Shown piece after piece: positions 12,900 through 24,639 of a stretch of 64,000 nt of DNA. The position numbers and the translations under genes are program-made. Origin of the DNA: Ochotona curzoniae (Eukaryota; Chordata; Mammalia; Lagomorpha; Ochotonidae); assembly GCF_017591425.1 (NCBI RefSeq), contig NW_024467121.1, forward strand, positions 23,758,707 through 23,822,706. The letters are read 5' to 3'. The stretch's first letter is position 1; each line of letters begins with the position of its first letter. The notes beneath the pieces are model-generated. The model made no database searches and had not been told where the DNA came from. It saw only the letters and a list, made by a program, of their open reading frames with translations.

Positions 12900-13212
12900 G
12901 GGACCCAGTGAGCTAGCCTAGCAGCTGAAATCCTCACCACATGCGCCAGAATCCCAATACGGGCACCGGTTCTAATGCCGACAGCCCTGCTTCCCATCCA
13001 GCTCCCTGCTTGTGGCCTGGGAAAGCAGCTGAGGACAGCCCAAAACCTGCACTCATATGGGAGACCCGGAAGAGGCTCAAGGCTCCTGGCTTTGAATCGG
13101 CGCAGCACCAGCTGTTGTGACCACTTGGGGAGTGAATCACTGAAGGGAAGATCTTCTCTGTCTCTCCTCTTTTCTATATGTCTGACTTTACAACAAAAAT
13201 AAATCTTTTTTA
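12900..13212 (+). mobile_element. C-type SINE
   Basis: GGGACCCAGTGAGCTAGCCT head and CAACAAAAATAAATC tail, with a short AAAAATCAG duplication on both sides. Confidence 0.88.
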
Positions 13213-14038
13213 AAAAATCAGAAAAAATGTCCTGGGAGCTACCAGATTTCCGTTATTTCCTTAAGATATTAACACGGAAAACTTCATTTTATTAGTGTAA
13301 CTGAATATGTTAAACAACTATTCATTAAATATATGAAGAACACTGGTTTTTCAGTGTCCTATGCTATAGTATAAAAATAGAAACTCAAAAGTCAGTTTAT
13401 TAGAATTGCCTCTCTAAAAACTTCTTCCACATTGTCAATTAAAACTGAAGTGTCTACATGGTCTCAATAAGGATACAACATAAAACATCTGTTCAAACTA
13501 AAATTAAAACTAGCTGCGCTTTCTCCCCTAACATTTCTAGTTTCACTGCATTTAGGCTTCGTGAGCAAAAGTATTCATGGTTATCTTAGTTAAAACTGGT
13601 TTTACTCTGCCAACAATCAATTTGATTGACATATTTACATATCAACTCATCTCATCTTACAAATTTTAAACTTTTTCATTTAAAATTGGATTCAAGTTGG
13701 CATCTCTCAAGAACTTTATGTACGTATATTTTAGGTTCAAACTGTGCATTAGAACATTGCTTTTTTACTTTTGTAAGTAATAGATACATATATCCAAATG
13801 TATATTTATGACCTGTCAGACTGGAATTTCATATGTACGTACTTGTATTTTCACCATTTCATACTGAAAGGTGATAATTTCACGCAACTATAACTGAAAT
13901 TCTTTTAACAGCATAAACTGGGTCATTGCATTAGTTATGAATAATAGAATACAAATGTATAATGTAGGCATAAAAGTCCACCAACTTTAGAAAGAATATT
14001 AGCTTATTAATTGAAGTTACACTTGTGCCATCTCTTAC

Positions 14039-14155
14039 CTGATCTTTCATTTCAAGATCCATTCTAGTTTTTGCTTTGTACTCTCTGTGTTCTTTTTCTG
14101 CCTCATCCCTCTCCGTTTTGGCTTTATTCATCTGAAAGCGCATTTCTCCACACAC
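14039..14155 (-). CDS. SDCCAG8: SDCCAG8 internal coding exon (10th, last in window)
   Basis: 117 nt, 39 codons, phase 0-0. The acceptor is ACAATCTAACAG with a poor pyrimidine tract, and the donor is CAG|gtaaga. It encodes VCGEMRFQMNKAKTERDEAE, then KEHREYKAKTRMDLEMKDQ. The human protein has VCGEMRYQLNKTNMEKDEAE then KEHREFRAKTNRDLEIKDQ. The next expected residues (human EIEKLRIELDE) would be in an exon left of here. I looked for that exon on the minus strand of 1-14038 and did not recognise it, so this is the last SDCCAG8 exon I can support. Confidence 0.97.
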
Positions 14156-15870
14156 CTGTTAGATTGTAGAAACTGGATTAATAGCTGCTGGGATTTAATC
14201 CAGCAGGGCTTGCACGTAAGTCCTCTGGTGCTCTCTAGAGGTCATACACAGAAACGCAAAGCAATTTTCCCAAGAATGACATTTTCCACTAAAATATTCA
14301 ACATAGCCTGTGATATTTGGAGGTGGTATCAAAGATACCAAATTACAGATAAAGAAATGTGTAACCAAGACCTTTAAGTAATATGCTGAATATTATTTTA
14401 GGTAATGAATTGAACTTTAGTAACTGAAATTGAATATTACCAACTAAAATGAACAACTATCTAAATTTTACTGAGGTAAAACTAGTAACTAAAATATTAA
14501 CCTATGTTATTCTTCTCTCAAATTCTACACTTAACTAGTCTACATTATAAAAGTTTCCTTTAAAGATTTGATTAGCTAAGATTTTATTTAAGAAAATGTA
14601 GAAAGTAGTTTGGCTTTTTTTTAGGTGAGTATACAAAATCTAATGTGTACAGTACCAAAAATGTACTTTGCTAAACTTATTCATAACACTTAAACTCCTT
14701 CCAAAATAAGCCAACAAATCAAGCTGAGCTAGGATTATATTATCTCAGAACTGGAAGCAACCTCAAGGCCATTTAGTGTAATTACTGTCCGCTGAGGAAG
14801 CCTTTTTGAGTAGCCGTAAAGGAAAAGAACTTATTCTTTGCTGCACCACACTTCAGCAGCAAGTTGTCTCTTTATAACGAACTGCAAATTGTCTCACAAT
14901 AGCTTCCACCCTTAAATACATGTGTCCATAAATGCATGTGTCCAGCACTCTGCAATAATGCCCTTGCTTCCAGAGAGCTACAAAAACGTATCTGCAAATA
15001 CGACCTTCTTAGACTTCTGCATTAGGTAGTTTGAAATTTGGCAAGTAAACGGATGATTACAGAAATTGAAGAAAGAAAAAAGAAAAACAGCTCCCTTTCT
15101 TAATTCATGTTAAAATTGATTAACTGCATGATAAAGCAGAAGAATGTCATTAACAGGTGGCAAAACTTCATGAGGACTAAAAGCCCAAGCAGAAAGGGTT
15201 TGTTTTATGGTAAGTAAACTCTATTTATTGGAAGTGTTTTGATTGGAAGGGCAGGGAAACAGATGTGCTGTGTACTGACTCCTCTGCAACGCCCCAGCAG
15301 CCCAGCGCTGCAGCCCTGAGCAGCCGCCTGGAAGTGAGCTAGGACTCGCAGGTCCTCCCCTGTGGGGCACAGGCGTCTGAGCAATGTCTGAATCACAGTG
15401 ACAGACACCTGCACTGAGAGGCAGAGATACAGACTAACAGTTCACCCTGCCAACACTGACAGCCAAAGCTAGACGAGGCTAAAGCCAGGAGCCAGGGGCT
15501 CAGAGCAGCCCTCCTGTGTAGGTGCAGGGATCCAACTACTTACCTGATGCCCTGCTTCCTCATGGCTCGTATCCTAAGCAATTATTCTGTGCATTTAGTA
15601 GTGAAAAGGAAATGATTTTCTTATATCTTGCATACTCGTGTTTACTTTCTCAACCTAAGAAACACACTGTGGAAACCTAGGGGGATTTCTGCTACTTCTC
15701 ACAGTATTAGCCAGTGAAGACAATTAAGCATTTAAGTTCTTGGTTGATGAGTTAGTGATGTCCATAACACAGATACTGAGGTATTTTAAGCCTAAATGTC
15801 AGAACCAATAAAATAAGACCCTTTAGTATTAGAATCATGGCTTTAGAGAGTAGTTTATAAAGGAATGGGA

Positions 15871-16203
15871 GGAGTTGATATTGTGGCACACGGGGTTAAA
15901 TTGCCACCTACAAGGCTGGTGTAAACAGCAGAAGCCAGTTGGAGTCCCAGCTGATTCGCTTGCAGTCCTGCTCCCTGCCAGTGCACCTAGGAGAGTACCA
16001 GAAGTCCCAAGTTCTTGGGACCCTGCTGCTCCCATGGGAACCCCAATGCAGTTCCTGCTTCCCTGGCCAGGCTTCTGCTGGCTCAAACCCAGCCCCTGCA
16101 GCTGTGTGAAGAGTGAGCTAGTACATGAAAAATGAATCTTTGTCTCCCATTTCTCTTCAACTCTGCCTTTCAAGGATATAAAATAAATATTTTTTAAAAA
16201 ATA
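15871..16203 (+). mobile_element. Older SINE subfamily, full length
   Basis: Head GTTGATATTGTGGCACACGG differs from the youngest subfamily. A perfect 12-bp duplication AAAGGAATGGGA lies at 15859-15870 and 16204-16215. Confidence 0.85.
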
Positions 16204-16424
16204 AAAGGAATGGGAAGTAGAGATTTTTTTTTTAATGTTATGGATACTTTTCAAGTTGAAAATATAAGACTTGGACAACAATCATGGAGACCAGTGCTAA
16301 GCGGTGCTATCAATGGCAGAAAGAATGATCACCATCACTACAAAACTGCATCAAGCATTCAATAATGACATCTGCTTTTGCCAATTCACCCTTACGTCCC
16401 TGGGAGACATAATTTGTTTCTAGT

Positions 16425-16500
16425 CCATCTCTGCATTGGCAGTACCAAGCAAAGGAACTGCACATACTAAGCAAATGTTTGCTGAATGACACTAGGCAGA
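16425..16500 (+). mobile_element. L2-like 3' end fossil
   Basis: Ends in ACTAAGCAAATGTTTGCTGAATGA, the typical L2-style 'gtaggcgctcaataaatgtttgttgaatga' pattern. It starts well before the window exon acceptor at 16769 in genomic order and is degraded. Confidence 0.45.
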
Positions 16501-16633
16501 TGTGCATTATTCTTGACGTGATAAATCTTTTTTTACTTTAAGCTTCTTCTAATAACAGTAATAGTTTTGTACATTTAGAAAAAGAGTTTCAAAGAAATCA
16601 TCGAGTCATGATCATGCTAGAATCTGTTTGTAC

Positions 16634-16768
16634 CTGGGTGGCATCCTTGTCCTGGGAGGTAAGCTGGTCCTGAAGCTCTTCCAGTTGATTCATAGTTGAC
16701 ATCCTTTCCCTCGTTGCCTTTTCCACCTGACTCTCCAGTTGGGCAATGTTCTGAGACAGGATTAACAT
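16634..16768 (-). CDS. SDCCAG8: SDCCAG8 internal coding exon (9th)
   Basis: 135 nt, 45 codons, phase 0-0. The acceptor is TTTCTCTTGTAG and the donor is CAG|gtacaa. It encodes MLILSQNIAQLESQVEKATR, then ERMSTMNQLEELQDQLTSQD and KDATQ. Human SDCCAG8 has MLILSQNIAQLEAQVEKVTK here and then INQLEEIQSQLASREMDVTK. The leading Met is internal, not a start. It is coiled coil. No minus-strand open frame longer than the exon exists here, so a plain ORF scan misses it; I found it by expecting it between the two neighbouring exons. Confidence 0.96.
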
Positions 16769-17112
16769 CTACAAGAGAAAACACAAATCTTAAACTGTGC
16801 TGTCATTTGACAAAATCAACACCAAAAACGTCCTCGAGGTATTAAAGTCTTGGTGTAGCTCCTGAGCTCTGTCTGTAAACATTTCTCTGGGGACGGGAAC
16901 GCCCACTTCCATACCACCTCAGTCCACTCTCCCTGACCTGAAATGTGGACTTCCCTCCTGTTCACCCCCATTGCCACTGCCACCCCCCAGGCTTCTAGAT
17001 GTACAATAAGTTGAGAAAAAATCAAATGGTGGGGACAGCCATCAGACAGCCAAGTAAGTTATAGAACAGTCATAAATAATTTTCAAAAGTGCTACAGAGA
17101 AATCAAATGAGT

Positions 17113-17420
17113 CTTTTTTTTAAGCTATCATATATTTGAAACACAGAGCTACAGAGAGAGGGAGAGAGAGACACACACTCACACACAGAGGTCTTTCAGC
17201 CACTTGTTCACTCCCCAGATGGCCACAAAGGCTGGGGCTACTCCAGGCCGAAACCAGGAACCAGGAGCTTCTTCTGGATCTCCCAGAACTTGGGCCATCC
17301 TCCATTGCTTTCCCAGGTGCATTAGAAGGAAGCTGGATCGGAAGTGGAACAGCTAGGACTTAAAACTGGTGCCCATATGGGATGCCAGTACACATAGATA
17401 GCAGATGCAGTGCCTGGGTT
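17113..17420 (-). mobile_element. C-type SINE, diverged
   Basis: Reverse copy: T-run, GA-rich block, CCACTTGTTCACTCCCCAGA, and GGTGCCCATATGGGATGCCA at the 5' (right) side. Confidence 0.85.
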
Positions 17421-17431
17421 GTTCTGGTTCC

Positions 17432-17617
17432 TGCCACCAGGAGGCAGTGTGATGGCTCAGGTGACTGGATTCCTGTTACCCATGTGACAGACCTGGTTTA
17501 AGCTCCATTTTATTACCCAGACCTTAGCCCAGCCTGGGGACCTGTGTGCATTTGGGGAGTCAACGAGTATATGACAGCTGGTTCTCTCCCTCTGCTTAAA
17601 TTTTAAAAAAAATTTTT
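17432..17617 (+). mobile_element. Truncated SINE 3' half
   Basis: Starts within the element at GTGTGATGGCTCAGGTGACT and ends in an A-rich tail, which received the insertion of the next SINE. Confidence 0.7.
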
Positions 17618-17633
17618 TAAAGATTTATTTTTT

Positions 17634-17936
17634 GTTAAGATTTATTTATTTTTATTGCAAAGCCAGAGTGGAAGAGAGACAAAGAGGAAGATCTTCCATC
17701 CGATGATTCACTTCCCAAGTGACCACAACAGCAGGAGCTGAGCTGATCCGAATCCAGGAGCCAAGGTCCTCTTCTGGGTCTTTCAGGGTCCCAAGGCTTT
17801 GGGCTGTCCTCAACTACTTTCCCAGGCCACAAGTAGGGAGCTGGATGGGAAGCGAGGCTGCCAGGACTAGAACCAGCACCCATATCCCAGCATGTGTGAA
17901 GCGAGGACTTTAGCCACAAGGCTATTGCGCTGGGCC
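17634..17936 (-). mobile_element. C-type SINE nested in a SINE tail
   Basis: Reverse copy ending GCTATTGCGCTGGGCC. A perfect 16-bp target duplication TAAAGATTTATTTTTT lies at 17618-17633 and 17937-17952. Confidence 0.92.
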
Positions 17937-17987
17937 TAAAGATTTATTTTTTAAGTTAACACGGTATGCATACGTGGAGTGGTGGTA

Positions 17988-18300
17988 GGGGTATTGCCAC
18001 TGTGGCATAGTGGGTAAAGCTACCAGCTATGATGCTGAAAATCAATATGTACATACAAGTTCACATCCTGGATGCTTGACTTACAATCTAGCTCCCCACT
18101 AATGGCCTGGGAAAACAGTGGAATATGACGTAAGTGTTTTAGCCACTGCCATTCACTTGGGAGAACTGGATGAAGCTCCAGGTCCCTGGTTTTGGCCTGG
18201 CCCAGCCTTAGCTGTTGCAACCATATGGGGAGTAAACCAATGGATAGATTTCTGTCTATCTCTATCAGTCTGATGTTCAAATAAGTAAATAAATCTAAAA
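17988..18300 (+). mobile_element. Older SINE subfamily
   Basis: GGGGTATTGCCACTGTGGCA head, diverged body, AAATAAGTAAATAAATC tail. Confidence 0.8.
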
Positions 18301-19620
18301 AAAATCACTGAATCAAAGTTTTGATGAATTAAGAAAACCAATAAAACCAAGAAAGATGTTTATCTTTGATCTATATAACTAGTTGAAATTTACTCATATT
18401 AAATAATAAGCCCTTGTAGTTATTCCCCAACTTATGCAGATACATTAATTAACTTTTCTGAGGACTGCAGAAAATTATTTATCTGGTTTATGTTTGCTTA
18501 AAAGGCCTCATCAGCAAAATGTTTTCCACAAAGTTAACTTGCACATAAAATCAGTTTTCCCAATAATGAACCACCAAGTATACTTGTGCTCATTACAATC
18601 TGAAGACTAAAGTCTGAGAAATTAAATAAATATTTAATCAACTTCATTTCCTTAATTTGAGTTCAAGTTCATGCACACCCATATTATATGTATATAATTA
18701 CAACTTCTCTGGAATCAGACAATAAATGCAAAGTTTTATTAGAAGCTATTAAAAATAATATTTATATGGCAATATAACTGAGGGTAGACAGATTGGTGTA
18801 CCCTCAGTAACACTGTATAGTTTTCGAAGCGAATATACACACATTCATTTTGCCCCTGGTAAATTATCAATTTCTTTTCCAAGACATGTGATAAATCTCT
18901 CTCCTATGATCTTCTTTCTCTGCCACCCATCATTTCTTTCCTCTGCCCACTACCTGTCTTCTACCTCCTGTCACCCACTGCCTGAGGTCTCCCCTCCTGT
19001 TGTCACACCTTCTTTTTCCCCAGGCCCACCATCTGGAAGTCAACATCACACTGCAGGAGCTCCTCCATCTACAGCTGTTACAGAGCCAGAAGGAACACAG
19101 ACACGACTGCAACACGGCTGGATGTCCACAGGGCTGACGCCAGGGGCAAGATGAGACAAGGACACCCAAGTTGACAGAAATTTTTCTGTCAGTCCCTAGT
19201 GTACTGAACATGGTATAAAGCAGTACTCCCAATCCAAGCATAAAGGATTCTATCGATGGAATGTGGTAAAAGGAACCAACTGAGAATATGTGAGCCCCTG
19301 GGAGTGCTCAAACATATGTGATAACTGAATGAACTGACACACCTGAATGGCTGAGTGCAGCCAAGGGCTATTACAGAAGACCACAAACAAATCCACAGCA
19401 AGAACGGCTTGTAAGGGAATCCCTCAAATCCACCCAGGTAGGAGGCATCAGCTCTCCTAAAGTTTTCCACACAAATAGGACCATTTTTTAAAACAAGAAG
19501 GAGAACAAAAAGAAAGAATAACAGGGAAAAAAAATCAATGCATCTCTCAAATGTCCCTACTGTTAAGAATACAGGGATGCTGTATTAGTACTAGTCAACC
19601 ACCTAACACAGGGTGAAGAC

Positions 19621-19905
19621 TTTAAAATGATCATTTTCATTTATTTGCAATGCAGAAAAACAGAGACAGAGACCCATCTTCTGGTTTATTATCAAAGCCG
19701 GGCCAGGAGCCTGGAACTCCACTGGGGTCTCCCACATGGGTGGCTGGTGCTCAGGTACTTGAGCCGTTTTCCACTGCCTCTCCCAGCTTGCATTAGTAGG
19801 AAGCTGGATTAGAAGCAGAGAAGTTAAGACTCAAACTGGCCTTGGATATGGGATGAGGGTGTCCTGGCTGGCAGCTCAGTCCTGTTGTGCTACAATGACC
19901 ACCCC
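19621..19905 (-). mobile_element. Older SINE
   Basis: TTTTCATTTATTTGCAATGC start, then GGGTCTCCCACATGGGTGGC and TTAGTAGGAAGCTGGATTAG in reverse orientation. Confidence 0.8.
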
Positions 19906-20249
19906 ACAGTGTTACGGTTGGCTGGCTAGTCCCCTTGCCAGCCTATCTTCCTGTACTAGGCAGTGTCATATACATTTTTCTTCGAGTCCTCTTTGGGAAG
20001 GAATCATACTGGGTTAATTTTCAGAAAAGATTTAGAAAATTTGGTAACTTGCTCATGTTTATTAAGGTTATTAAGTTTAATAAGGGCTTTTTATCCAAAG
20101 GTGTCTGCTTTTATTAACTTGAAAGTCTAAGATAATCATCTCCTATGGCAATTTCTTTCTCTAAATGCTGAAATTTATTAAAATGCACAAGTCAAGACAT
20201 ATTTTCAAAATAGCACTTTGTTAATCCTATCAATTCCTTGAACAAAGTA

Positions 20250-20360
20250 TCATAACTCTATTCTTTACCTCTCTGGAACACAGAGAGTTAAGTGAACAGC
20301 TCAGAATCACTGGACCCAGAAAAATGGATTCCACCCTAAATCACTTCACCCTGAAGCTAC
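20250..20360 (+). mobile_element. MIR-like fossil
   Basis: GAGAGTTAAGTGAACAGCTC followed by CTGGACCCAG resembles the MIR 'gaggttaagtaacttgcccaaggtcac' region. It is highly degraded. Confidence 0.35.
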
Positions 20361-22219
20361 TTTCTCCAGTTTGCTAGTTGGAGCACTTGCCTCATTACTA
20401 GGACCATTCATAGCACTTTATTTGCAGTTTTTACTTTCTGGGGACAACATAAACTTAACTAACTCAGGGTCAGAAATGTACTGTTTTTATGATGCCAGCA
20501 TTATTCATGAAAAAGATCCTATTACATACAAAAAGTACCTGCTATGCTGCCAGACATATTTCAATCTTTCTGTTCCCTTTTTACTAGGAATTCTCATCAA
20601 CACGTTTTTACGTAGTAGAGCCACTCAGCAAAGTTAATGGTTTACATTTAAACAACCCCCAAAATAAAAATCCCCTAAGCATGAACAATAGCTAATCTAT
20701 GCAATTAATAGCATTTTCTGTCACAAAAAATACCAAGTTTACAATGTTACTTCCTAGTTGCCTTATTTACATTAATTATAGGCAGCATTTCTTCCCATAT
20801 TTTAATTTCTAAATCCTACCTATTGTTGAAAGCTCAGTTAAAATGCTACTTTCTCCACAAAGCCTCCCATAATCTCTTGCAGACAGAAATCAGTATGGTG
20901 GAGATATAAAGAAGCAAAGTGAAGGAAATCAGACTGAAAAGTCAATGAGAGAAGGAATAATATAAAGTCTTTATCCCATGCTAAAAGGACATTCAATTTT
21001 ATACAATGTTACAAGGTGACATGAAAGGATTTTAAAGTAAAAAAAATTGACATATTGAGATGTTTGTTTTAGGAAAGGTCATCCTGGCTGTGGTTTAGAG
21101 AACTGGAGCAAGGTAGCACAAGAGGCTGTAGAAGCCATTTCAGTGAGGGCTTGCAGTGGATACAGAAACACGGCAATAAAAAAAAAAATGCTTAGGAATC
21201 TGGGAACCTAGAATTTAGGAATTACGCAATGTATAGGATGAGAGAGAAGACGACTTGGGTGATTAACTTCTGTAAGAGACAACTGGATGAACAGTGGTTA
21301 CACTGGATTAGGGAAGATGGAAAATGAAGTTGGGCTGAAAGCTCAGAACAGAGCTAGATTTTGGAATCCTACAGTAAACATGGAATGAAAGCCACAGCAG
21401 TTCTAAATTTACACTTTCCTGCTAAACTACAGAATCTTGTATCAGGCCACTTTCTAAAGGTGCCTCCTGTCTCAAGGGTGCTTTACATACGGAGTAACCC
21501 AACAGGCTCACAGCACCCTTTTCCAAAATTAGGCATACAGATCCACAGAAATCAGAACAGAGTGCCTATTGAGGAGAATAAAACATACAGATTTTCAGGA
21601 AATATAATACAAGGTCTTCAGTGAACAATGTAATGGGAATTTCCTTGACTGTGAGCACAGAAGCTGAGACACAGCGGACTGAAGCAGAGTGAAAGGTGAG
21701 ATGGTAGGGACAGCCTGGAAGCACAGATCATCTTTCAGGAAAGTACTCTGAAGAGAAACAGTGAGGAGCCATACAACATACGGGATCACTGAGGGCACTG
21801 CCAAACTTGGGTGGCTGCACTGTGAAATCAACACAGTAACTTTTAACGGCACTGACACCTGTTTCCCACCCATGGCTATTTTGATAAAAATGATTGGGAG
21901 CAGTTAGGGCAGTAAACATCTTATCATTTCTTATATAGTGAGGACTGAGGATCAGATTAAAGATTATTTCTTTCAACAGATAAAAGAAATTTGAGAGTAT
22001 TTTCCTGATTATAAGAAAAAGGCTGTAAGGTACAAGAACCAGTGCCACAGGGTGAGCTTACCCTACTACACTACACCACAGCGTCCAGCCCAGTCCCAAC
22101 AAATTTAAAACAATATTTTCACACACTTATAGGAGCTAAAATATTTGAACAACTCTGTAATGCTCTGAGAACTAAAAAAAAAAAATTTATTTAGTATTTC
22201 ATTTTAGCTGAAAAAGCAG

Positions 22220-22870
22220 AGAAACAGTGATATGTCTTTCTCGGGTTCCCTCCCTACACGCGAGGGCTGCGCCTGGCCTGACCCACGAGCCTGGAACTCT
22301 CTCCCTGAGTGACATCCATCCACACCCAGGCCCTCCCACAAGGGATGAGGGTGTCTTCCCAACCAAATGCCCTCTCCTCTTGAAAGAAACAGCACCCTCC
22401 CCTTCACTGTTCTCGGTTCCCCTTAGTGGTGAAGTGCTTCCCTGGAGAAGGGGCTGAGTCCATGGAAGGAGGAAAGGGGGGGCCGAAAGTCACCAGGAGA
22501 AAAGGACACGTTTTGTGCACCTGTGCATCATGGGAAGAAGAAAGGGGAGTGTGCAGGTGGAGAACGGTGTGGCCTGGACTTCCCACTCCAATTTAGGAAG
22601 AAGCTTTTGAAAAGTGGAGGACTCCTGGGAGGAGGTGCCTCGCGGCTGGCTGGAGCTCCAAGGGCAAAGCCTGAGCTCCACGGGCCTCTGGGGGCCTTGC
22701 TCCCCTTGCGGTGCCCGCTGGTGTGCACCGAGGTGGCTCTTGTGAGGTCCACATGGGGGCCAGGGGAGTGGCCCACGCAGGGACGGTTCCTGCAGGCTGG
22801 CCCCTGTGCTGTCAGTGAGGCTGGTACAGGTACAGGCACGGAGCACAGACCCTTCCTTTGCTGCCCTCCA
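22220..22870. other. GC-rich block of unknown origin
   Basis: A distinctly GC-rich block in an AT-rich intron, with CpGs near 22258, 22632, 22680, 22709, 22728 and 22785. Overlapping open frames on both strands (for example 22523-22882 plus and 22490-22846 minus) reflect composition and have no recognisable domain. The left edge (22175-22215) resembles a reversed SINE start. It could be a degraded LTR or retroposed sequence; I cannot name it. Confidence 0.45.
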
Positions 22871-23174
22871 GAAGCCAGATGAAGGACCTATTTTTGGAGA
22901 AGGTAATCAGGAGGAAAGTTTAAATCAGACCCCAATAACAGGGACGAGTTTACTCTTCCCACTACCCCAGGGATGTCACAGATGGACTGCCCAGGTGAGA
23001 GCAGGTCTTCTCTCATTCCTGCCTCATTCCAGGCCCCATAAAAGGATGTGGACCAAAGGTTCCACATAAGGAAGCAACCTTTCTATTTTAAGAATACAAT
23101 TTTTAAATTGGCCAATAAAATTAAAATATCTTTTCTGGAAACAATACCAAAAACAAAAACAAACCAGACACTCT

Positions 23175-23462
23175 AGGAGCCAGCCTTGTGGTGTAATGGT
23201 GAAGCTGCCCCCTGGAATGCCACCATCCCATATGGGATGCCAGTTTGTGTCCAGGCTGCTTTACTTCTGATCCCACTCACTGCTAACAGTCTGGGAAAGC
23301 AGCAGAACATTTTGATCCCTGTGACTCATGAGCGAAACCTGGATATGGCTCCTGGTTTCAATCTGGCCCAGTCCTGGATGCTTAGGGAGTGAACCAGCAG
23401 GTGGAAGAGCCTTTCCTTTTCTTTCTCTAAATGAATTTTAGAGTAAAATTAAAAATCTGTTA
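23175..23462 (+). mobile_element. Older SINE
   Basis: GGAGCCAGCCTTGTGGTGTA head, ATGGGATGCCAGTTTGTGTC middle, A-rich end. Confidence 0.82.
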
Positions 23463-23709
23463 AGAAAGAAAAGAAAAGGCTATAGTGAAAAGAAGACTTA
23501 AGATCTGATGAGATGGGGGACAAATGCATGTGTTTCTTGAGGTGGAAAACAGGGATGGGATCAGGAGGGGATGGATTAGGAATGCTGCTTTTCCATTCCA
23601 ACAAGAGTGGATGCCCATGAAAATCTACATAAAGGCAGAGGTGAGAGGGAAGACAGTTAGTTGACTGTTAATCAACTAATGGCTCCAATCTTCTCAGCTA
23701 GATAAGGCT

Positions 23710-23957
23710 TGGGACCAGTATTTTGGCACATTAGACAAAGCTGCTGTCAGATGGTGGGCCTAGGAAGGTGGCAGATAGCCCAAGTCCTTTGGCCCCAAAC
23801 ACAATATAGGTGACTCAGAAGAAGCTCCTGGCTGCTGGCTTTAACCTGGCCCAGTCCTGGCTATTATTGCCATCAGGGATTGAACTAGAAGATGAAAGAT
23901 CACTCTTGGTGTCTCTCTCTGTAACTCTTTCAAATAAATAAATCTATTTTTTAAATG
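23710..23957 (+). mobile_element. Older SINE
   Basis: GGGACCAGTATTTTGGCACA head, then GAAGCTCCTGGCTGCTGGCT, ending in CAAATAAATAAATC. It has an internal deletion relative to its neighbours. Confidence 0.78.
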
Positions 23958-24119
23958 TAGAAAATAATTTAAAAAAACCCAAATCTCTGCTTTCAAGTAA
24001 GTAGTATTTTAAGGAAAAGAAAAATAAGGCTGTCTGCTGAAATTGAGGGGTAAAGTGGTATGGTAGAGCATCTAGAAAGAATTAAACTGATTTGAAATAA
24101 TCCTTGAATAATGGATCTA

Positions 24120-24418
24120 AGGGGTCAGGAAAGTGGTGCAGTGGGTTAAGCTGTCACTTAGGACACAGTCATCTCCTATGAGAGCATGGGTTCAAGTTGT
24201 AGTTGCTGCACTTCTAATATAACTCCCTGATAACATGACTGGGAAGGCAGATAATGACTCAAATACGTGGACCCTGGCCACCCAAATGGGAAATTTAGAT
24301 GGAATTCCTGATTCCTGGCATTGGCTTAGCCAGAAGTGGCTGTTGCAGCCATTTGGGCAGTGAACCATCAGATGGAAGATCTTAACCTCTCTTCCTCTCT
24401 TTGTGTTCCTCTGTTATT

Positions 24419-24421
<3 letters not shown>
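24120..24421 (+). mobile_element. Older SINE ending in a CA repeat
   Basis: GGGGTCAGGAAAGTGGTGCA head. The tail has been replaced or extended by the adjoining (AC)n run. Confidence 0.82.

Positions 24422-24478
<57 letters not shown>
24422..24478. repeat. (AC)28 microsatellite
   Basis: 57 bases of pure AC directly at the 3' end of the preceding SINE, the longest pure dinucleotide run in the window. Confidence 0.98.
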
Positions 24479-24480
<2 letters not shown>

Positions 24481-24639
24481 TTTTCAAAAAAGAAAAATGA
24501 GTCTAAGGAATCATCACTTTCCATCTGGACTACTAGACTCAACCCACTTCGCTCTCCAGGCACCTGTTCTTATTCTCCTTCCAATCTTCTGAGGCGATGG
24601 TTTTCTCAAATACCTAAAGAGCATCATGACACTGTCCAA

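Larger units (their letters stand above)
1..14038 (-). other. SDCCAG8: SDCCAG8 intron downstream of the 14039 exon (partial)
   Basis: More than 14 kb of intron with no recognisable exon. It holds C-type SINEs at 252, 1145, 2928, 3538, 8849 and 12900, a composite tandem repeat at 4380-6325, and an hAT fossil at 9877. In 640-1140, 1450-2580, 6480-7760, 8200-8840, 9245-9870, 10060-12890 and 13220-14038 I see only AT-rich unique-looking DNA with short microsatellites or A/T runs; short open frames there have no recognisable protein content. Confidence 0.85.
14156..16633 (-). other. SDCCAG8: SDCCAG8 intron between exons 9 and 10 of the window
   Basis: 2478 bp, GT-AG. One old-type SINE at 15871-16203 and an L2-like end near 16425-16500. 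The stretch 14160-15860 is otherwise unremarkable AT-rich sequence, with a moderately GC-rich patch at 15260-15540 that looks like a decayed repeat. Confidence 0.85.

Noticed and set aside
16634..16768. Possible translation start at the ATG opening this exon
   Set aside because: The ATG directly follows a good acceptor and continues the human-like internal sequence MLILSQNIAQ; upstream exons are in frame.
20371..20637. 88-codon plus-strand frame with hydrophobic segments
   Set aside because: No homology recognised, no splice sites or conservation evidence, overlaps old repeat-like sequence; probably chance.
22490..22882. Open frames of 103-119 codons on both strands
   Set aside because: They overlap in several frames of a GC-rich block with few stops by composition. 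No recognisable protein. The block is kept as a finding, not as a gene.
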